A stretch of 64,000 nt of DNA from NCBI GenBank assembly GCA_029876055.1, contig CM056875.1, positions 7,155,001-7,219,000 of the forward strand, in the 5' to 3' direction. Numbering within the stretch: position 1 is the stretch's first letter; each line of letters starts with the position of its first letter. This stretch comes from Madurella fahalii (Eukaryota; Ascomycota; Sordariomycetes; Sordariales). The notes below the pieces were generated by a model. The model ran no database searches. It was not told where the DNA came from and worked only from the letters and a program-made list of their open reading frames with translations. The position numbers were made by a program, and so were the translations under genes. This document shows positions 58,235 through 64,000 of the stretch, piece after piece.

Positions 58235-59365
58235 ATGGGGTTGAAACGCGCGATTGGAATAGCAAGCCTGGCTCTTGCCACGGCACAAGTATACGTACCT
58301 AAATATTCGCCTGCATCTCTTAAGATGTCCTGCTCGCAACTCGTCGTGGACCGGATCGACCCGTAAGTCCACGCTTTAGGCCGATATGCGCACGTTGCAT
58401 ATTGTCTCTAACCCGTGTGATCTAGCTTGGTTGAGCCTGGGGCAACGGCCTCGTCACACCTCCACCAGATCGTCGGAGGCAACTCATTCAATGCGACCAT
58501 GGATCCCGCCGACGATCCCGCCGAGCGGTCGACGTGTACCACGTGTACATTTGCCGACGACTTTTCCAACTATTGGACCGGCGTATTGTACTTTAGGGCT
58601 CGCAACGGTTCCTATAAGCGGGTCAAGCAACTCGGCTCCCTGTTCCACGAGGAGGCCCGAGACGGCGGTACTACCGTCTACTACTTCCCGCAGGACGTTG
58701 AACCCCAAAATGTCAAGATCCGAGCCTTCATGCCGGGCTTCCGTATGCAAGTCAACTATCCGACCAACCGGACGCCACACAAACCGTGGCACGGGAAACC
58801 AAGACTTATAGACGGAATCACGTATACCTGTCTCGAGACCGTAGGTACGCGGCTAAGCAACCTAAGCTACGAGTTCCCAGATCACCCTTGCCCCTACGGC
58901 ATCATGACTACCCTCCCCTTTCCGCCGTGCTGGGACGGGGTGAATCTCGACAGTCCGGACCACAGGAGCCACGTTGCGTTCCCTCCGGACGGCTACTACC
59001 ATGATGGTACTCCCTGCCCACCCAGTCACCCCGTTAACATTCCCCAGGTCCTGCTTGAGATCCGGTGGGACACGCAGCCGTTCAACGACCCTGATCTCTG
59101 GCCCACAGATGGCAGCCAGCCGTTTGTGTGGAGTTTCGGCGACAGGACTGGCTACGGACACCACGGCGACTACATTTTCGGTTGGCGAGGGGATTCGCTA
59201 CAGAAGACGTTTGACAGGCTGGATTGCACCCCTGACCAGATTTGTGACATGCCCCAGCAGACCATTGCGGAGGCAAACAAGTGCATGAAGGAGCCTTCGG
59301 TCAAGGAGGACATTGACGGGTGGTTGGATACGATGCCCGGTGGTGTGGTGGCTCTTGACCACTAG
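58235..59365 (+). CDS. Secreted DUF1996 domain protein
   Basis: Two exons, 58235-58362 and 58426-59365, with a 63-bp intron (GTAAGT...CTCTAAC...TCTAG); the product is 355 aa. Residues 1-18 (MGLKRAIGIASLALATAQ) form a signal peptide. The DUF1996 domain spans nearly all the rest: MSCSQLVVDRIDP, then ATASSHLHQIVGGNSFN, CTFADDFSNYWTGVLYF, CPYGIMTTLPFPPCWDGVNL and VLLEIRWDTQPFND. The SH-(L/V)-H motif with its neighbouring Asn and the paired cysteines are characteristic. Members are secreted fungal proteins, some with WSC tails; no WSC domain is present here. The biochemical activity of the family is not known to me. Confidence 0.9.
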
Positions 59366-59539
59366 TGAGAGCCTGAAATTGAGCGAGTCTGTGATGCGAG
59401 TCTCCATTAAGTGTTGTAGAAGTACATAAGATATATTGCACTATATGACTTCGCAGTGGCCATCTCAGCCGTTGCCACCCTACTAGTACCACCCCACCAT
59501 GTTTTTCTCCTCGGTTCTAGGCCAAGGATCGCGGCCCGG

Positions 59540-60355
59540 TCAGTACGCCCCGCCGTGCGCGTCTGGCATTGGCTTAATGGGAACGTCAGTCGGCGTATCC
59601 GTAATGCCCCTCTTCCTAGCCTCCTCCATGATCGCCACTGTCGCCGACGCCCCCACCCTCGACACCCCCAACGCCATGACATACAAGAACTCATCCAGCG
59701 TCCGCACGCCGCCCGCCGCCTTGATCTTGACGGCCGGCCCGCAGCTCTCCTTCATCAGCCTCAGGTGCGGCACGGTGGCGCCCTTGTACGAGTACATGCC
59801 ATTGTCCTGCCTCACGAAGCCGTAGCCGGTCGACGTCTTGACGAAGGCGACGCGCAGCTCGGTGCAGATCCGGCACAGCCTCGCGATGTGCTCCTCGCGC
59901 AGGTAGTCATTCTCCAGGATGACCTTGAGGATGCCCGTCTGGCCGTCCGGGGCGCCGCCGAGGTGGATGCTGGTGACGGTGCTGTTGACGGCGCGGATCT
60001 CGTCGCGCACGTAGCCCCAGTCGCCGCCCAGCACCTTGCCGACGTTGACCACCATGTCGATCTCGTGGGCACCCGTGAGCATGGCCTCCCTGGCCTCGGC
60101 GACCTTAATACCGGTGGTCGAGTTGCCGTGCGGGAAGCCGACGACGGCGCAGATGGCCACGTCAGTGCCGGCGAGCACCTTGCGCGCGGCGGGAATGCTG
60201 TAGGGCTTGATGCATGCTGCCGCGACGTTGTATTTCTTGGCAATTTCCAGGCCGGCTTCGATCTCGGCGTCGGTCATGGTCGGGTGGAGCAGCGAGTGGT
60301 CGATCAGCTTGGCGATCTGCCCGAGGGAGACGGTGATGGTGGTGGGTTCGGCCAT
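59540..60355 (-). CDS. Deoxyribose-phosphate aldolase (DERA)
   Basis: Intronless gene of 271 codons. It cleaves 2-deoxyribose 5-phosphate to glyceraldehyde 3-phosphate and acetaldehyde, joining deoxynucleoside breakdown to glycolysis, in the cytosol. The TIM-barrel shows all key residues: Asp100 in HEIDMVVNVG, the Schiff-base Lys173 in AFVKTSTGYG and the second Lys212 in VKIKAAGGVRT (equivalent to Asp102, Lys167 and Lys201 of the E. coli enzyme). Length is normal. The end is a short Gly/Pro tail. It is convergent with the DUF1996 gene, with stop codons about 170 bp apart. Strong GC bias at third positions contrasts with the AT-rich upstream region. Confidence 0.95.
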   Translation of the reverse strand: MAEPTTITVSLGQIAKLIDHSLLHPTMTDAEIEAGLEIAKKYNVAAACIKPYSIPAARKVLAGTDVAICAVVGFPHGNSTTGIKVAEAREAMLTGAHEIDMVVNVGKVLGGDWGYVRDEIRAVNSTVTSIHLGGAPDGQTGILKVILENDYLREEHIARLCRICTELRVAFVKTSTGYGFVRQDNGMYSYKGATVPHLRLMKESCGPAVKIKAAGGVRTLDEFLYVMALGVSRVGASATVAIMEEARKRGITDTPTDVPIKPMPDAHGGAY

Positions 60356-61350
60356 GGTGGCGTAGTTGGAGCTTGAGTACCTTAGGTGCCTTTTTAGGTA
60401 ATGCTAGTGTACAACAAGATGAGAAAGTTACACTATACTTCCCGTTCACCAGGGTCAGGCTATCGTTTTTAAGATACTTTGAAACTCGAGTCTCCACCGG
60501 ATGTTCGGTGCTGATGCTCCGCTTCGGGCGGGGTGCCAACTGCTGCCCCTCTTGTCGACATAGACACGCTTAAGCGAGACAGGAAGAGAATTTGCGCCCT
60601 TGTAATATGCCACTGCCACTATGACTTACTTCACCTTCTAGCTGTCATTGGCTCACCCACGTTAATGCGCTTGTGTCTCAACAGCATAGCGTTGAGACAC
60701 AAGCAGCGCTATATCGAGGGCTATCGCTCTCCTTCGCTACTATGACGCAATTTATCCTCGCTGCATTAGAGAGGCCGTGAAAGATAGGTAGGTACCTTAA
60801 GTACGTACCTAGGTAGGTAGTTGAGGTTTAGCTCTCTCCTAACCAACCCGACGACAACACGCGAGTTCCTGCAACTTAGCGTTACCAACGGGGCTATAGT
60901 AAATTTAAGGTAGATAATCTCGGGTTTTTTAGTCCTTTGAGGTGGACAATGGGTAGACACTCCGCAGCTGCCGCAATGGCGGGTCTACCAAGTCTGCAAG
61001 GTGCAAGCGGGCACACGGAATTAAGTATCTACCGATCTGACGACAAGTGGATACTGTGTGACCAGGACAACTCGGTCATTCCCGGTGTTATTTTCCAGTG
61101 CTGGCAGACCTACACCAGATACATGAATTGCGATGGGGTTTGGGGTCCAAAATACAGAGCTAGGAGTCTGAGGGAGACACGGGTTACTTTGCTCGCGCAG
61201 TGTTCATGGGGTTACGCCAGCTCTCTCCTCCGTTATCGACTGTCATAAGTACATAGCTAAGTAAGTACGTAATTATCCTTATTCATAGTTTTCATGGAAC
61301 TACGCTACCATCATGCCCGTGTCCCGACTGTGAATCCCAATATTACCACT
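60356..61350. other. Intergenic stretch with a perfect hairpin
   Basis: No gene recognised. Contains the 14-bp hairpin at 60669-60704 and a taggtaggtacc/ggtacctaggtag-type palindromic microsatellite at about 60786-60822. Confidence 0.4.
60669..60704. repeat. Perfect 14-bp inverted repeat (hairpin)
   Basis: gcttgtgtctcaac and gttgagacacaagc are separated by the 8-nt loop agcatagc. No following T-run, and the nearest gene start is DERA, 310 bp away and transcribed in the opposite direction. Could be a remnant of a MITE-like element or a structured RNA. Confidence 0.8.
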
Positions 61351-62080
61351 TTAAGGGTTGACAATGTCATGACCCAATGGGGCGTTTACATTGTCATCAA
61401 ATTGCCCTATAACATTGCCTGTGCAACAAAGGTTAGCCGGGCGGCAACCAGCAGATGTAGGAGTAACTAGTACGTACCAGGAGGGGAATAGTTGCACACG
61501 GTAAACCAACCACGCATTCCCTCCGCAAGAGTGCCCGGTGGGCAGAAAGCAGTGGCGCAGCCGACCTCTCGCGTAGCCTGCCAAACGATTTGCGTAAAAG
61601 AACCCCACTCGTTAAAGTTGCCCATGGGCGGGTTCGTGCCATAGGCATCGGCGGGAAATCGTTGGACTCCCGGGTTGTACCACATATTGGTAATCGCCCG
61701 GGCGACGGCCAAATCAGCCGGCTCAAGACTTCCACTAGAAACCTTCATCGCAACGTTTTGGCCATAGCGACCGCCACCGATAGACCTTGACAATGCTTTG
61801 TTAGCAAACGTGATCTAGTGCTCCGGAATTTGCAAACTCACGTGTTTAGCTGATACTGGCAGGTGTCGACGAGGGTTTGCGCAAACCCAGCCAGTGTGTC
61901 ATTCCAGTCTAGAGGGTTAGCAGAGTGGTTTGCACGATGAATATTGTGATGAAACAACGCGGTGCTCGGATAGTCGGTTGGCTCGACAGCGGCTACATCT
62001 TGGACGGTAGGGGATTGAGCAATGGGGCCGGCAACAGCGAGCGCGGCGGCGTAGGCGGCGAAAAATGCACCGTACTTCAT
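61351..62080 (-). CDS. Secreted CAP-superfamily (PR-1/SCP-like) protein
   Basis: Three exons, 62080-61842, 61785-61478 and 61418-61351, with introns of 56 and 59 bp (branch GCTAACA); the product is 204 aa. A signal peptide is clear (MKYGAFFAAYAAALAVAGPI). The CAP domain shows the opening helix FHHNIHRANHSANPLDWNDT, then LAGFAQTLVDTC, GGGRYGQNVA, the signature GSFTQIVWQATREVGCATAF (G-x-(F/Y)TQ-x-VW) and FTVCNYSPPGN. The conserved cavity histidine of the usual GH(F/Y)TQ motif is Ser here. Fungal PR-1-like proteins bind sterols or fatty acids outside the cell and can contribute to host interaction. TATA-like elements are not obvious. Confidence 0.88.
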
Positions 62081-62918
62081 CTTGAACGGAAATCCAAGTT
62101 TACAGCTTGGCTTGAGATGATGCCTTTGAAAGTATGACAGAGACGACCAGTACTGTAATGCGGGCTCTCACCAAACGCTTACTACATATATACCCCTCGA
62201 TTCCTGATGGAGGGCCGGCAATATGCATCTTCTGCCAAGGCAAGCAGTTGTGGCACAAATCCATGGTTCCCTGGCTTGGCCAATTGGCCACGTCGTATTG
62301 TGCATACCTAACGGATAAAAAGAATTGTGTATCGCCTCCAAGTCGAAGATCACTCTCGGAACCCTTGCGCACCGTAACATCATGATGGAATCTTTTCCCG
62401 TATTCTATAGAACTATCATGTAGATCACATCCAAACTAGACATTCTATGTCGTGATTGAGTCATTCTAGCATCGGCTGAGGATTATCAGTTCATGATTGT
62501 CTACAATGGGCAGGAACGCTTGGATAAGGATCCCCCCCTCCTCCTCTTTCCGGCCAGATATGCTCCAGCGGGAGTGGCCCAGAGTTATTCACGCCATGTA
62601 CCAACTTTGAAATATTTGATGAGTGAACGGTGCGCTCGTGCTTCTGAAAAACCGCGCGCCTCCTACACAGATAGCGACGATACTAGCAAAGATAGAAGTT
62701 CCTGAGTTCTGCCCGAATCCTTATATATCTCTTACGCTGATACTCAAAACAGGTCTCGTGAGTATTAGAGAATAAAATTATCATCAGGCGTAGCACACAT
62801 GGTGCTCTTAATGTTGCCAGGGCGTCTACCTGTCGATTAGTCTCTGGCACATAGCCTCATTCTTCCGGCTTGGAGCAGCGCTCCCGACAAGTCAAACAAG
62901 TTAAATCTGGCCCTCCAT
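62081..62918. other. Intergenic stretch
   Basis: Upstream region of the CAP gene, then no recognisable gene. Confidence 0.4.
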
Positions 62919-63609
62919 TTACCTTGATTTGTTATAGAAAAGCCAGATTTGGCTTGATTTGTCAGGTTTCGATTTGACTTGTTGAGATTTGGCTATTTGA
63001 GTGGTTTTGGATACAGTTGTTCCGGATCCGCCTTCTGTTCCCCCCACCCCTGTGTCCAACTTTCCCGTGAAGATATTCCCAGCTGCCAGACGGCCTTGTG
63101 GCTCAAGATGCACCTCTTGATCCAGATGATGCGCTTCGCGCCCAATTTTCAAGTATTCTGCCATACTGATGGTCTCTCTTTGCATGCTGTGCCGCTGGAT
63201 CCCAATGGTAAGTTTGGTACGACTGATAACGCGCTCGTATTCTGAGTATATTGCTAGGATCGAGAGAAGGTTGAAGGCTATAGTTGACAGGCAAGGAAAC
63301 TCCGTTTTACGTCCTCTCCACTGATTGTGGATATTAGGGACTATCCTGACCGGTTTGGTGAGATATTTTTCTACCTCTTCTTGAGCATTGGGGATGTTAT
63401 CAGGCCTATCGTAATAATCCTGGGTGGTGAAGAAAGTAGCCTTCGCGTAGAGGAGGATTTGGTGGCCCTGTATTGTTGGCTGTAGTGATAAGAATCTTGA
63501 GATTATTATAGTACTTCTGGGTGAACTGGTTGAAGCTGGAGATAATATGGAACGCCTGTTTGTTATCAAGATTCCTGTTCAGCCATCTTGTCTTATCCCT
63601 AGGGTGCAA
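62919..63609 (-). mobile_element. hAT-type transposase relic
   Basis: On the minus strand the hAT C-terminal dimerisation domain is readable: FPCLSTIAFNLLSILAI, SEYERVISRTKLTIGIQRHS and ETISMAEYLK (the usual 'LS-x-A-x-DLLSIPAMSSECERVFS...' block). Upstream, FNQFTQKYYNN and FFTTQDYYD lie in two frames and fit the preceding part of the transposase. The catalytic domain is not recognisable and frames are broken, so the element is dead. No terminal inverted repeats were found. Confidence 0.6.
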
Positions 63610-63879
63610 GATTATAGCGAACTATGGGAGGTGAAGCACACCGATAACAGACCCATATCTTTCCCCGCGCAGCAGGCTGAGTCGGAAAGGCAGCTCTGGT
63701 CCGCAAGGATGGTACGGATGGGCATCTTGGCCTGGCTCTTCGACACAGGGTAACACTATTTTCGATACGTCTACAAGAGAGAAGCCATCAAGAAGAAGAA
63801 CAGCAACACGCCTCCCGGCTTTCTACCGGGTTTTTACCCCCCTATTTTCCCCTCTCCGATACCGCACACCCACCCCAAC

Positions 63880-64000
63880 TCACAAAAACAGCGTAAACTT
63901 AGACGGCCCCGTATACACAGTCTTCGACTGCCCCTTCCACTCCTCAGCAGGCGAGAAGTAGTGGAGGTTGATCGTCGAACCGGTCACATGCACATCACTG
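63880..64000 (-). CDS. 3' end of a gene running off the window (unrecognised)
   Basis: From the right edge the minus strand reads SDVHVTGSTINLHYFSPAEE then WKGQSKTVYTGPSKFTLFL, followed by TGA (63880-63882). The flow is protein-like with aromatic and basic spacing of a beta-rich domain. Too short to name. The gene's body lies beyond 64000. Confidence 0.45.
   Translation of the reverse strand, partial: SDVHVTGSTINLHYFSPAEEWKGQSKTVYTGPSKFTLFL

Noticed and set aside
1..64000. CRISPR arrays, bacterial operons, riboswitches
   Set aside because: Nothing of this kind is visible; introns and gene families show eukaryotic (fungal) DNA.

Overview
The window looks like the nuclear genome of a filamentous ascomycete (Pezizomycotina, probably a Sordariomycete; this is inference). 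Genes carry short introns (50-80 bp) with GTRNGT-like donors and CTAAC/CTGAC branch sites. The gene families are fungal: con-6, F-box, HET, NACHT (STAND), a LaeA-like methyltransferase, DUF1996 and fungal APH-like kinases. Blocks of very AT-rich sequence and CpA->TpA-type stop codons suggest repeat-induced point mutation (RIP). GC-rich intact genes sit between long gene-poor or decayed stretches.

Layout. 1-6.2 kb holds mostly gene relics: a RhoGEF/Cdc24-like fragment at the left edge, a HET-domain relic, a LaeA-like methyltransferase with stops but with its introns still readable, and a small secreted-protein relic. At 7.3-7.8 kb is an intact cysteine-rich secreted protein with a duplicated module. 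8-13.8 kb is gene-poor and includes a RIP-like AT-rich block at 10.45-13.1 kb. 13.9-18.2 kb is a dense housekeeping stretch: a dienelactone-hydrolase family protein, a con-6 family gene, an intron-containing tRNA-Met(CAT), and a four-exon ammonium transporter with GATA (AreA-type) sites upstream. 18.2-24.6 kb has an APH-like relic, a small putative membrane-anchored protein, an F-box gene and a GH18 chitinase relic. 25.2-26.9 kb is a broken NACHT/STAND gene.

27.15-36.77 kb is the largest object: a full-length fungal giant protein (DUF6606/DUF3638/DUF3645 family, about 3,100-3,200 codons). It is conserved along its whole length but interrupted by several one-base frame changes and one TAG. 37.4-38.0 kb is an MFS-transporter relic. 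39.9-40.9 kb is an RNase H gene whose only intron appears to be of the GC-AG type. 42.9-47.8 kb carries two unrecognised multi-pass membrane proteins and a trypsin-like protease on one strand, flanked by HET-type and ankyrin relics. 48.3-49.6 kb is AT-rich. 49.8-51.3 kb is a four-exon APH-like kinase with one in-frame TAG. 53.3-55.2 kb is a six-exon Zn-cluster-type regulator with an atypical cluster. 58.2-62.1 kb holds a secreted DUF1996 protein, deoxyribose-phosphate aldolase and a secreted CAP/PR-1-like protein. The right end has a hAT transposase relic and the 3' end of a further gene.

There is no operon-like logic. The window reads as ordinary metabolic and secreted-protein genes embedded in a graveyard of self/non-self recognition (HET, NACHT, ankyrin), secondary-metabolism-regulator-like and transporter genes. 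All gene structures come from reading the sequence by eye; splice sites were chosen on frame continuity and family conservation recalled from general knowledge, not from searches.
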